Positions 43,962 to 55,599 of a DNA stretch of 64,000 bases are shown in pieces (position 1 is the stretch's first letter; each line of letters starts with the position of its first letter). The stretch lies in NCBI GenBank assembly GCA_021292105.1, contig CM037861.1:29465674-29529673 (forward strand). Reading direction: 5' to 3'. This stretch comes from Anadara kagoshimensis (Eukaryota; Mollusca; Bivalvia; Arcoida; Arcidae). The notes under the pieces were generated by a model. The model was not told where the DNA came from and ran no database searches. It was given only the letters and a program-made list of their open reading frames with translations. Position numbers and translations under genes: made by a program.

Positions 43962-44251
43962 TGTCTATTAATCTCTGTGCAAGTTCGTGTATGCACGTGT
44001 AGTGCAAATGTGTTGTTTGGTCTGCCTTGTACCAGCCGCGACTCTCAGGCGCTAGCTCACCAGGTCAGTACACCACAGACAAGCGTACCACTTTCAAAGG
44101 TACAGCAAACTGACACTAGGTGAACCAGTAAAGGCCTTCGGCAAGGAAAATTCATTTTCCCGCTCGTGATCTGAGCGGAACTCGAACTCACAGCGGTAAG
44201 AGAACCTGGATTTGTAGAATGACATCTTATCCATTAGGCCACGGTGGCCTC
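43962..44251 (-). mobile_element. SINE-B, full tRNA-like head (unit A)
   Basis: On the minus strand the head reads GGCCACCGTGGCCTAATGGA, TAAGATGTC (A box) and GTGAGTTCGAGTTCCGC (B box), followed by a body with GGCAAGGAAAATTCATTTTC and TAGCTCACCAGGTCAGTACA (plus strand). tRNA-derived SINE; other copies at 32460 and 52400. Confidence 0.8.
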
Positions 44252-44529
44252 TGTACTGAAGGAAGGTAAGGTTACACCAATAGTTCTAACTGGTATCAGT
44301 TTGCCATTATTCCCGGTGTATGTACTGTCGAACAGGCCACATCAAAAATGGTAGCGTATCAAGTTCTAAATGTTTTAATGCGTATTGAAATTCGAATGCT
44401 GAGAAGTTGTTTAAATGAAAATTTATGTTATTGAAAAAAAAATAATAATATGAAATATGACCAACGTGAACATGTCATTTTCATAATAATATGATTGCAA
44501 ACCTATTTACGTAAACATTTAACCTGTAG

Positions 44530-44880
44530 GAGTTGAGTTTAGTAATGGTATTTAACATCACAATCAAGAATATTTCATTTACACCGAGACGTCGCCAGCT
44601 ATAGGTAAAGGTACAGAAATTTTGTCTTTGTGTTACGTTGATGGTATTATACGCAAGGGTTCTTCATCGTGCCACGCCTACCGTTACAAGGGACCTCATT
44701 TATTTTGACTTTCCAGGATCCATTAGAAACCAAATCTTTCATTTTGAAATGCATAGCGCCTAGTGCATGGCAAAAAAGCAGTAACTACACACTGTCGACT
44801 CTTGGATAAGTCCCGGTCGGGATTCAACTGCCTCAAACTTACGGAGCGAACACTCTTTCAACTGGCTACCGCAGTGGTTA
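44530..44880 (-). mobile_element. SINE-A, full-length copy (unit A)
   Basis: Minus-strand head: GCTACCGCAGTGGTT complement, CGGAGCGAACACT, and the B-box side CCCGGTCGGGATTCAACTGC. Tail complement on the plus strand: ATTTAACATCACAATCAAGA, GACGTCGCCAGCTATAGG. It predates the duplication that made unit B. Confidence 0.8.
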
Positions 44881-45320
44881 TTCAACCTGTGACTTGACGA
44901 CTTTAACGTTTGGTTTGTGAACATTTCAATATCCTGATTCAAGCGTCAAAAACATAAGTCGATATTAACAGTTGGTCTTGTTAAGTATACGCAATTTATC
45001 TGTAATTCGTACGAATTAATCAAAGCAATAACACACATAAGTTGTTAACGCCTGCACGGAAACATTACCGGAAGTATAATTATGTTTAGAACAGAAACAG
45101 TCTCTTGTTTGCTTTTATTTTATTATGAAGTAAAGAATAAATGATCATATAATGGGCCAGATCAATAGTTGATATCCCTTTAGCATTGTATAAATAACAA
45201 AATAAAATTTGTCAGATAAATGAAAATAACATAATCAGACATTGATGAATGAATGGAATGCACTTCAGACGTTCGTTGTAAGGTATTCCCCTACTCGTTC
45301 AGTTTACTCTTACGATATCA

Positions 45321-46134
45321 TCCCGTCTGCTGCATTTATCTATTTTAGTCTTATAATGCTTCAAATTTTTTTAAAAACTTATTTCTTATAAGCAAGCTGC
45401 TTACAAATAAATTGTTGTCTAGGGAAGCCTCGGCTAATCAATGTTTTCAACAGATCATGGTCGTCATCACAATATTGGTAAAAATATAATGTCATCGCAT
45501 TATGGGTAAAAAGTATGATGTCATCACAATATGGGCAATAAGTCTTACGTCGCTGTAATATAATTTATCCCGGGAATATTTGAAATCCAATAGCTCAACG
45601 TCCCTTTTATCCTCAGTTTTGATTGTGGCGGTTGTTCAAGCTAAAACAGGACCATATCCTTCCAGAGAACCCGGTTCCGCCACTTGGGTGTGATTTGAAC
45701 ATGGAATGGTATGTCTGTTTTTGATATAACATTACACTACACTTAAACCCAATTAATAAAAATACACTATAGCATTTAGACGATTTTTGTTTTAAGGAGT
45801 ATAGCGCTTGGTAGAAGAACTTTCACACTGTATTCCCCAAGATGCTGTTAACAGTAGCATAAGACCCCGACGGACATTGGTGCATTTAGTTCATCGCATG
45901 ACTCTTTTTGTCCTCCCTTCTGTTTTAAGATAAGCTCGTGGAATGTTAACACAATATTATGTACTTCATTTATTCATTTAAATTTTGGATTCTCAATTTT
46001 AGATCAAGCATTACTGATGTAGAATTGTATTCCGTTTTGAAATTTAAGCAAGTAAGCAAGTAAACTTATTTATCGGATAGATGTACTTAATGTCGAAATC
46101 ACAGTGAACTATTTACAATAGCACCCATTTTCCG
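45321..46134. other. Spacer between units A and B
   Basis: Apart from the R1 piece listed separately, nothing is recognised. The stretch is AT-rich. Confidence 0.4.
45600..45728 (-). mobile_element. R1, internally shortened copy
   Basis: CAGTTTTGATTGTGGCGGTT, AGCTAAAACAGGACC, CCAGAGAACCCGGTTCCGCC, then TTTGAACATGGAATGGTATG in minus-strand R1 order, without the AAGCAAAGTAAA part. Confidence 0.65.
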
Positions 46135-46425
46135 ACTATAAAAGCTATTTCTCAACATTATCGTAAATTTGCTTTATACGTCTATGAAGACGTATGTTTG
46201 ACCTTTTTGAACTGATTATTTTTTCATAAATGAAAGAAGGCGGGGTCACTTGTCATCCCACTCATCGAAGACGTCATCCTCCATTGTGATGCGGTAGTAT
46301 CTATGGAAGTAGGCGGAGTCACCTGTCATCCCATTTATCGATGACGTCTCCCTTTATTTAGATAAGGTAGACTTGCTCCACGACGCACTAAACCAATGGA
46401 GAAAGTAAATTAACAAAAATGGTGA
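46135..46425 (+). repeat. Dispersed repeat P, copy 2, with internal duplication
   Basis: Matches 19205-19455 reversed. It contains two versions of a 75-base stretch: AAAGAAGGCGGGGTCACTTG with TCATCCCACTCATCGAAGAC, and GAAGTAGGCGGAGTCACCTG with TCATCCCATTTATCGATGAC. Copy 1 has only one. Confidence 0.65.
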
Positions 46426-49374
46426 TTTAATTCTTAAAAAGTTGATTATTCAGAACGTAAGTGAACATCCAATAGGTCATTATGTAATCTTTAATTCATT
46501 CTTTAAGAAGAAACTGGCTCCCTAACTTATACAGACATTTTCTGACGAGTGATGTAATGAATCGCCTTAAACAACTGTAAAAAAAAGTTAAAATCTTAAC
46601 AAGCAGAAATAAAAGACGTATAATAGTGATTCTTCAGCCAAATCAGTGTATATTTAAGGTTATTGATGACATAAAGATTATTCATTCATTACTTTAGTTT
46701 GAGAGAGATAATGTCAATCTGAGCTCTCAGTCCAGCGAAGAAATAACTAATGATTACCGAACACATGCCACCAGGTTGGGATTTAGACAGACACATTTCC
46801 AGTGTAGACTAACTCGTGAATTACAAATAGCCTTCAATGTTCTCGGAGGAGTAGACAATTAATACACTGCAAAGACGTTAATCAGTATTAGAGAAAAATC
46901 CCACTTTATTTAAGCTTGGGGTCATGATGTTTTTTGTTCTGTATTCTTGGTTACTTTAGTTGAAGTTAATTACAAGTAATTCAGCTATAACTTAATAGGC
47001 TCCTTATTAACTCAACTCTCGTTAAAATAAACATAATTTTTCTATTTACCAGAAAATTAATTACTCAAAACTTTAGTAATTCAATTTAGTCGACGGGATA
47101 ACATCATTCTGGGTATATCTTATTGAATTAAGCTAGCACAGTTGTGTTATTAACCACAGCACAATTTAGACCATAGTTGACCTTTGGTACATGTTACAAT
47201 TCCAGACAACTTTAGATATTAACCATGTTAAATTAGACTATAATTTCTAAGTGTAGCTAACATTATAAGAAAACAATTGTTAGGGTATGCTTCTTCAATT
47301 AAAAAGAATCTGGTTATAAATTGAATACACTTACTCAACAGGATTTTTCTTTTATGATAAACAAGCGATCACGATTCAATGCATGGTGTTTTACAAGTGA
47401 AATGTAATTATAATAAGAACTGTCCTATCAGCACGAAATGCAAAACATGTTTCTCATTGTGGCAAATATATCACATCTAAATGTTTAATTACTAAGAAAC
47501 ATTTACTTTAATATTTCCACTATTTAAAAATTATACTATACTCTAATCATGAAAAAATATATCACATGTTTAAAGATATTTTTCCAATTACCTAGAAACA
47601 TTATCTTCAATATTTCCGTCATTTAATGATTACACGAAAACGCGATAAGTGAAAGAACCGAGAACTTTACAGACATCAATCAAAGAATTGATGCATTTTT
47701 AACAACTCGTTTCTTATTCAGATAATTTAAAGGTCTATTTCATTCATTGCTAATTGAAAATGCTTTTGTATATACACCTTTTATTGATAACCCTCTGATT
47801 TTTTGCTTTTAACTCGAAAATGTGAACACGTTCTGCTGATTTAATTTTAAAAGTGTAATTTTTTTGTTAAGTTACCCGAATTACCCACTAACCATTACTC
47901 ATTAGCGCAATAGTAATCTACAGAACCGACCTGTTCAATCAGCTAGCACAAATGCATTATAAAGGCATAAACTTATAGTTTTTGACATTGAACGTTGGTT
48001 TCTGATTTCTTAAACGCTCTACTTCATCTATATTTCAGGTTTTTACATCTAACATGGCGTTGTTTTTGTTACCTTAGGCTGTGTAAACCAGCACACCAGT
48101 TTGAAATTAGTTTGGTCAATGGAAATAAAACCAAAAGTTGTAACATTTTTTAAACACCCTATATCATCTCTATTTCAGGTTTGTTACATCAAACATGTCC
48201 TCTATTTGTTTCTGTGACATTAGGCTGCGAAATTAATATGGTTATTGGAATTGGAAATTGAACATAAGTTCATGTTTAAGGTTTTTACATTTAACGTTTG
48301 CTCGGGTTTTTTTCTGTGACGGATTGGCTATTTAAAATAAACCAGGACGGCAGTTTGGAATTGGTATTGTTGATGTAAATAAAATCGAAAGTTGGAGCGT
48401 GTTTTCTGAAACACCCTACATCATCTATGTTTAAGGAGTTCATTTCTAGCATGTGGTGGAATTCTTTCTGTGACAATCAGACTATTTACACCAGTATGGC
48501 AGTGTGAGGGACAATAAATGTGATAATCGATCTCTTTAATTCTGTTTAAGTTGTGATAAAGACGATGAAAAGGTCAAATAAGTCTCAGTAAGTATTGTTG
48601 ATTAAATAGAAATTGTTTCGGTATCTATAATGAATACTACTTTTCCAAGTAAATATACAGAAGGCTGGCCGTTTAAGAAAATAACGATAGAAGGGTTATT
48701 GTTGGCTGGACAAAAGAGTCAGATTGGCTGTCTTTTACAATTTGGTTTTATTTGTATTGATTAGAGCGTTATCTATCAGGTTCTTCATATATTTCCAATT
48801 GCGTATGTATTTTGGAGATATAACGACCAAAGATGACAAACGTAGTTCTGATACTGACAAAAATAAAACAAATTGTCACTTCCACACATTTCATGAAAAT
48901 CAATAAAAAATCTAGTTCAATAAGAAACTGTTTCATAACATATTTAGATATAGCTTCTGTGTTCTTAATAGTTTCTTTTATTTTCTTTAGTGAATAAGAA
49001 AGGTTTATCAGTTGGGAAAATTACAGTGTGGCCAAAACTAGTTCAAGTCTATAGTTTGTAGATAAATGTATTGAATTTACTTTACACACATACCGGTAAT
49101 GAAATTTTAAAAAAGCTCATCTTAAACCACTCTATTAGGGACGTTGTAATGTAATCGCGCAATATAGGCGAATTTTAGAAAAAGAGCAAAAACGAGATAC
49201 ACACAATCTGTTTAAAAATTTAATTACACCTGCTTATGGTGTATTTGTTTCCCAATTAATACGCTATGGTAGAGCTTGTTCCCACTACGGGGACTTTGTA
49301 CAACTAAGTAGGCTGCTTGCAAATAAATTGTTGACTCAGGGATATTACTAGCCTAGGCTTATCAAGGCCCTGAA

Positions 49375-49664
49375 AAAGTTTTATGACCGTCATCACAGTA
49401 TTGTTGATAACTTTCTGTCTCTGTGTCCATGATTGCCCTGGATATATTTGACGTCTCATAGTTCCATGTTCCTTTCACACAGTTTTGATTACACACGTGG
49501 CGGGTTCGTAGCGTCGACGTGGCTTACCCTTCCGGAGCACCCAGTCTCACTTCCCTGAGGGAAGTTCACGTATCTAACCTAACTTCCAGTTCCAAAGTTT
49601 TTACTTTGCTTCTTTATTGTGATTCGGACATGGATTAGTATGTTTGTTTTTGATTACAAATAAA
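49375..49664 (-). mobile_element. R1 dispersed repeat, full-length
   Basis: Minus-strand copy from the right end (AAGGCCCTGAAAAAGTTTTA, TGACCGTCATCACAGTATTG) through TGATTGCCCTGGATATATTT, GATTACACACGTGGCGGGTT and TACTTTGCTTCTTTATTGTG to the left end (GGATTAGTATGTTTGTTTTT). It is absent from unit A at the same place. Confidence 0.85.
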
Positions 49665-52143
49665 CAAATAACATAAAATAAGATAAAAGTTAAAAATCAA
49701 AATCAAAATTCTTATGCATGCTCTGATTCAATTTGAGAGTTGAAACACAATATCACAATTTTAAGAAGATTAGTTCGTTTTAACAAAATATAACAACTTC
49801 TTTAAATTTGATCTTAAATAATTAAATCGGAACAAACAACTTAGAAACTTTCTACGACATATCTTATTATTTTTGCATCCCTAATAATCTCATTCTTAAA
49901 TATTTATTACTTCTATTGGTTAAATTTTAATTAAATTATGAATCTCTTTAATAACAGTTATATGATGTGATGTAAACTGGTAAAAATTATTTGGAAATCT
50001 AAAGATGGTAATTAACCAAATTTTGCAATTTTAAGTATAAAAACATAAAAATATACACAATCCGTTGGAAATTTATATCTAAAAAAACAAAAAAATATAT
50101 CACAATTAAAGAAGATAAGCTCTGCAATATAAAGTTTGTTTTAATTGAGTGAATATGGTTTTTCTTTTATTAATTAAATTTTAACTATGACGTAAATCGG
50201 AACAAACATCTTAGGCCTTTTGTACGATATCTGGTTTTTTTTCTTATATTTGCTGTCTTAGTCAACATTTTTCTTAAATATTTATTACTTTTAATGCTTA
50301 CAATTTATTAAATCATTAATCTCTTTAATATCAATTACTGGATTTGATGAAAAGTGGTACGTATTACTTGAAAGTCTATAGATGGTAATTAGCCATTGTG
50401 TTTTAAATTCCTTACCCTAATTTAATTCTATTGGAAATGCATACTGCGGAAAACGAAACTAAACAAATTGTGGTATATATACAATATTTTCGGGTTGCAA
50501 TGCTACTTTGCCCTAAAATAGAGTAATTTTAGTATAAAAAACTACCATAACTAGAAATAATATTTGAAAGGTAATCCTCACAGTCTATTTTCATCTTTGA
50601 AATTTGGTATATTTTGATAAATTGCTGTGATATGATCCCCAGTAAAATAACACGTGTTTGTTTCCAGTACACACGTACCCGTATGAAAAACATCAGCGAG
50701 ATAAGCAATGTTCATAATCACGGCATTTTTTATATATTTAAAATTCCACATTCATGGGCAAAGGCCCATTATATCGCCGGTATCGTAAGAGTTGTGTTTA
50801 CCGTAACTAGATGGTCACAATGAATTTAAATCCCCATTGCAGTTCATACGACTCTTAATTACCCATCGTTTTCTTATTTTCTATAGACCACTAAAAGAAA
50901 TTAGAACAACGTCCCCTGTGGCTGAAAATAAAATTTAAAAAATCGTGGTGTAATTTTGCCATTTAAGGATTTTTTAAAACTTTTTTCTAGCAATTTAGTT
51001 TAAACCCAATATACTGCAGTAGATTTCGGAATAACATCGCCTGTAGCGAAAGATGTTTTTAAAATATATCATACACCAAAATATAAATCTGGTTTTCAAA
51101 TTTAAAAAAAGCTGAAATAACAAAATTGTATAACAACACGGCACAATACAAAGCATGGAGCGAGATATGTAAAATGACGATAAATAGATTAGGACATATT
51201 TTAACAAAACATTCTTTTATTGTTATATTTAATGTCATTGCACAAAATGAATATCATAAATTATTATAATTTAAGAAATAACCGACAAATACACGTAATG
51301 TTTACGACACATCGCATGACGTCACAGGCTAAGTAAGAGAGTACGTTAGTAAAACGTAACAGTCATAGTTGTATCGTTTGTTTTAACATGGTTGCTTGTT
51401 TAATATGAAAGAAAACTTATATGTTATATCGAATAAAAGATTACCTAAAGATGAATCCCCAAATATATGAAGTTTTGTTTCATGATGTACTTAATATACA
51501 GACAGGGACCTGTTGTTAACTTAAGCAAGTTGCTTAATTTTACATTGCTGCTGACTCTCCAGTGTCAGAATAATATACAGGTGGGGGCAGCAACCTTTGC
51601 AACTGTTGTCTTGGTGACCTAGCACCTAAAAGTCGCCCTACGTACATGCTAGTACAAGGCAGACATCGGCATAATACACACTGTCAGTCATATTGTGGTT
51701 ACATCGGGGTAGATTAGTGCAGTCTGGACACTGCATCGCATTGCGAATGTCAAAATGAGCCTACATTTTCTAAATGTGTCTAATATGATATAGTATAATA
51801 TGAAGATTTGTTATGGATCATCTTAAAGTGAACTTCACTTTTTTTTAAAACAATGTCAATGATTTATTAATTTGAATGAAAAACGCGTTTTACGATACTG
51901 AAGATAATAAAGTAAGGATAATGAACTTTCGTAAAATTAACTTCATGAATATGCAAGTTTATTGCAATCGATATGTTTGAAGGCGTTTATCATTACCCCA
52001 GCAGGATATAAAAAGTATGGTATTATGTCATAAACAACGTACTAACTGCAAAACTTTATTTTCATTAGACAAAATGAACATAAATAACAAGTAATCACAT
52101 TTATGCGTTAGTAAATTATTCCATTAGCTTAACATAATTACAT

Positions 52144-52212
52144 ATTATACCTGTTTTAATTTCACAGCACTAGATGGCCGATTTGGAATACAATTCCTTA
52201 TCAGTAGTCTTT
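52144..52212 (-). repeat. Decayed hammerhead repeat, unit B
   Basis: The minus strand reads ACTACTGATAAGGAATTGTA, TTCCAAATCGGCCATC, TAGTGCTGTGAAATTAAAAC. Helix II is longer (GGAAT/ATTCC) but the core is changed (CTGATAA, and CAA/AAA for GAA). Confidence 0.65.
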
Positions 52213-52292
52213 GAACCAAAATAACGAAATAATTAAGACGTTCATTGTTGTATGTTTATATTTGTGGCTTCTAGGCAACTGGATGTTAAATA

Positions 52293-52399
52293 CAGTACGG
52301 ACCTGTCGAAAGTTGAACACTAAAACAGGCGACTAAGCTGGGCTGTTGATTGGTCGAGATAAGGAGAGTTAGGGTCCGAAAAGATGTCGTAATCTGTCG
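52293..52399 (-). mobile_element. MITE T, truncated by SINE-B (unit B)
   Basis: CAGTACGGACCTGTCGAAAG, then GGTCGAGATAAGGAGAGTTA and GGTCCGAAAAGATGTCGTAA, then SINE-B. Same join as in unit A. Confidence 0.7.
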
Positions 52400-52687
52400 A
52401 TTAATCTATGTGCAAGTTTGTGTATGCATTTGTAGTGCAAGTGTGTTGTGTGTTCTGTCTTGAACCAGCCACAACTCTCAGGTGCTAGCTCATCGGGTCA
52501 GTACATGTACGCCACTGACAAGCGTACCACTTCCCAAGTTACAGTAAACTGACACTAGGTGAACCAGTAAAGGCCTTCGGCAAGGGAAATTCACTTGCCT
52601 ACGTGTGGTCTGAGCGGAACTCGAACTCACAGCGGTAAGAGACCCTGGATTTGTAGACTGACGTCTTATCCATTAGGCCATGGTGGC
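52400..52687 (-). mobile_element. SINE-B (unit B)
   Basis: The head (complement of CTTATCCATTAGGCCATGGT) and B box (CTCGAACTCACAGCGGTAAG on the plus strand) are both kept; body as in unit A. It is paralogous by unit duplication. Confidence 0.8.
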
Positions 52688-52916
52688 CTCTGTACTGTAG
52701 GAAGGTAAGGTTCCACCAACATTCCTATGTCCTGTGAAACAGGCCACAGCCACATGAAGAATGGTAGCATATCTAGGTTCTTAATGTTTTGATGCGTATT
52801 AAAATTAGAATGCTGACAAGTTGTTTAAATTAAATGTACTTGAAAAAAAATATAAAAAATATGAAATATGACCGTCGTGAACATCTTATTTTCATATTGA
52901 TATGATTGGAAACCTA

Positions 52917-53631
52917 TGTTGCGTTGATGGCATTATACGCAAGGGTTCTTACGCCTACCGTGACAAGGGACCTCATTAATTTTGACTTCCCGGGATCCAA
53001 TAGAAAACAAACCTTTCATTTTGTAATGCCTAGCGCTTAGTGCATGGCAAAAAACAGTAACGACACACTGTCGACTCTTGGATAAGTCCCGGTTGGAATT
53101 CGACTACTGTAGGAACCACTGTGACAGTGAAATACTCTTTATATCCATAGAAAATCAAATAAATTTGAATAAAGATCGATAATTTTCACTTATTTGTACT
53201 TAGTCGTAACAGGAAATATGTATGCGCATCCGCGATTAGCCCAAAATATATTTGCATAGGGTATAATGTTGGTGCTATGGGGTTTTAACATGATGAAAAA
53301 TCATGCAAATGGCGGATTCTGTTGCGCATATGACGTAAAACGTCACCAAGGACATTACTTCCGGTGTAAACATCGTCATTTTCGCATGTGTAAAATCCCC
53401 ATACTGCCAACATTTTTCTTTCTACAGACATACTTTATGCCAATCGCGGATGCGCATACAGATTTCATATTACGACTAGGTACAAGTAAGTGAAAAATAT
53501 CAAACTTTATTCGAATTTATTTGATTTTCTATGGATATAAATGGAATTTCATTGTCACAGTCACAGAGGTTCCTACAGTATCTCAAACTTACGGGGCGAA
53601 CACTATTTCAACTGAGCTACCGCAGTGGTTT
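52917..53631 (-). mobile_element. SINE-A (unit B), 3'-trimmed and split by a MITE
   Basis: Pieces at 52917-53104 (GCATTATACGCAAGGGTTCT, TGACAAGGGACCTCATTAAT, GGATAAGTCCCGGTTGGAAT) and 53581-53631 (TCTCAAACTTACGGGGCGAA, GCTACCGCAGTGGTT). The 472-bp MITE at 53107-53578 sits between them. The tail present in unit A is missing here. Confidence 0.85.
53107..53578. mobile_element. Long-inverted-repeat MITE, 472 bp, TA-flanked
   Basis: Left end CTGTAGGAACCACTGTGACA, right end the complement of CTGTAGGAACCTCTGTGACT. The arms pair for about 140 bases with few differences: TATCCATAGAAAATCAAATA, then AGTCGTAACAGGAAATATGT / AGTCGTAATATGAAATCTGT, then ATGCGCATCCGCGATT. TA lies on both sides (53105-53106, 53579-53580). 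The body contains ATGACGTAAAACGTCACC and ACTTCCGGTGTAAACATCGT. A 75-codon frame crosses the body; no transposase is recognisable. The insertion site inside SINE-A is confirmed by the uninterrupted copy in unit A. Confidence 0.9.
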
Positions 53632-54099
53632 TTCAAACTCTTAAAACTTTAATGTTTGATTTTTGATGGAACATTTCAATATCCTGATTCAAGCGTCAAA
53701 AACATAAGTCGATATTAACAGTTGCTCTTGTTAAGTATACGCTATATAGCTGTAATTAGTACGAATTATTCAAAGCAATAACACACATAAGTCGCTAACG
53801 TCTGCACGGAAACATTACTGGACGTATAATTATGTTTACAACAGAAACAGTCTCTTGTTTGCTTTTATTTTATTATGAAGTAAAGAATAAATGATCATAT
53901 AATGAGTCAGATCAATAGCTTATATCCCTTTAGCATTGTATAAATAACAAAATAAAATTTGTCAGAAAATGAAAATAACATAATCAGACATTGATGAATG
54001 AATGGACACCACTTCAGACGCTCGATGTAATTCTATCCCCTACTCGTTCAGTACACTCTTTTGATATTATCACGCCTGTTATATTTGTCTATCTATTTC

Positions 54100-54970
54100 A
54101 GGCAAATAAAAAGAGTATATTTTGGTTTTTTTAAAAAAATACGTGTTTAATGTTTTCGGATTAAACCTCGTCCGTTCATAAATATTCCACATGTAACAAA
54201 CATTTTTCTTTCCAAAGTGAAATGATCAGTTTTCATCTAATTCATTAGAAATTCTGAAATAAAACTTATTTTTCAGAAAAACTAATGAGAATATTTTGAT
54301 TTTTTAATAATATTTTAATATATGACTAACATTTTCGACTGAAATCCTACCAGTTCAAAATATTATATATAACAAGCATATTGCTTCCAAAGTTAAAACA
54401 AAAATGTCAAATATAAGGTAGACTCTATCATTTAAAGTATTGTATTAGCTGAATTGATTAAATATATTGTGATCATTTGGATATTTTTTCAAATGCTTGG
54501 GGGAATATGGTTTCACAATTTTCTAGTCACAAGCTTTCCTTATCAATGCCACTTAATGTTTCCTATTCGTTTCCATAGTTTCGACCGGTTGTTATGTGCG
54601 AACTCTAGTATAAGTGATCACAATTTGTTTAAATTCACTTGTGATTGAATTAGCATAGAAGCCATAGGTCTTCTTTGTACCCTGATTATTTTTATATTCA
54701 TGTTGGATTTGATTTGAATAAGTGATACAGTATAATTGCGAAAATCGCTAAAATTAGCATGTTTATAGTATATTACATATTGTACCAGTTTTATCGTCGA
54801 TGTACCTAGAAAGCAATATATTTTCCCAAGAAGTTGAGGAGATATTCAAAGGAACAAAATATATAGAATGGAAAAAGAGGGAAGAATTATAAAACTTGAA
54901 TATGATGAAAAACCCGAAGCAAACCAGTAACATGATAGACATACGAGTATACAGAGATCGCTTTTTATAA
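54100..54970. repeat. Segment shared with 36.7-38.2 kb
   Basis: Collinear with 36701-38190 but without the MITE (37171-37399) and without the R1 copy (37629-37925). This makes it a paralogous empty site for both. Confidence 0.75.
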
Positions 54971-55071
54971 AAACAAAGAATATAATTACAATTTAGTGCC
55001 GTTTCAGCACTTATGTTGGACTCTAGTCATGCCTCATATTTAAACATTGTCTTAAGATTTACATATTTATT

Positions 55072-55350
55072 CTCAAACAAAAACATACTAGTCCATGTTC
55101 ATATCACTATTCCAAAACAAGGTGAAAACCTTTAAAACTAAAACATGTTGAAAAAAACATTAATTTCCACCAAGGAAGTGAGGCCGGATGCACTGAAAGC
55201 ACTTCATTTTAAGGAGCCACATGTGGAATCAAAATTGATAATGAAAGATATATGGGACAATCGTACGTCAAATAAATCAATCAATTTTTTGAAAATAGAG
55301 ACATAATACTTATTGCTAATATTGTAATGCCATTAGAGGACGGGTTAAGC
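55072..55350 (+). mobile_element. R1, diverged full-length copy
   Basis: CAAACAAAAACATACTAGTC, CATTAATTTCCACCAAGGAA, GTGAGGCCGGATGCACTGAA and ATTGTAATGCCATTAGAGGA in R1 order. Confidence 0.7.
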
Positions 55351-55599
55351 TTTACTAAATTTAAGTTTTTTAATCAAATTTAGATTTACCAAACACCATT
55401 TTGATTCTTAATGATTACCAGTTTAAAGATCAAATATTCATGGCAAATGAGGACAACATGCCCACACAAGCATCAAAATAGACAACATTCACATTGATTT
55501 ATACGTTTAGAAAGTGCAACCTGTAGGAAAAAAATTAGATTGGGTTGTTTCTTCAAGTAATGTGACAATAGGAACTAGTGGCCAATTTCAATCAAACAC

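Larger units (their letters stand above)
38845..45320. repeat. Large array, unit A
   Basis: Non-coding unit repeated as B (46495), C (57060) and D (62845). Anchors: CAGTCCAGCGAAGAAATAAC, TTCTCGGAGGAGTAGACAAT, TTAAGCTTGGGGTCATGATG, GACCATAGTTGACCTTTGGT, TCCTATCAGCACGAAATGCA, GCGAGGGACAATAAATGTGA, TTGGAGATATAACGACCAAA, TGAAGGCGTTTATCATTAC. The first 700 bases of A and D are about 95% alike by eye. Later parts are more diverged. Reading frames open in one unit are closed in others, so no protein is supported. Unit A alone holds the insertion at 42719-43340. Confidence 0.85.
46495..54095. repeat. Large array, unit B
   Basis: Collinear with unit A through the anchors CAGTCCAGCGAAGAAATAAC (46730), TTCTCGGAGGAGTAGACAAT (46842), GACCATAGTTGACCTTTGGT (47169), TTGGAGATATAACGACCAAA (48811) and TGAAGGCGTTTATCATTACC (51978). 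It has its own R1 insertion at 49375-49664 and extra AT-rich sequence at about 49,665-50,160 that partly repeats 50,100-50,400. Confidence 0.85.

Noticed and set aside
44160-44251. Possible tRNA gene on the minus strand
   Set aside because: It is the tRNA-like head of SINE-B, present in three copies with the same body attached.
53266-53493. 75-codon frame across the long-arm MITE
   Set aside because: It lies across the loop and one arm of a non-autonomous element; no transposase motif is seen and the related copy at 38.2 kb does not keep it.
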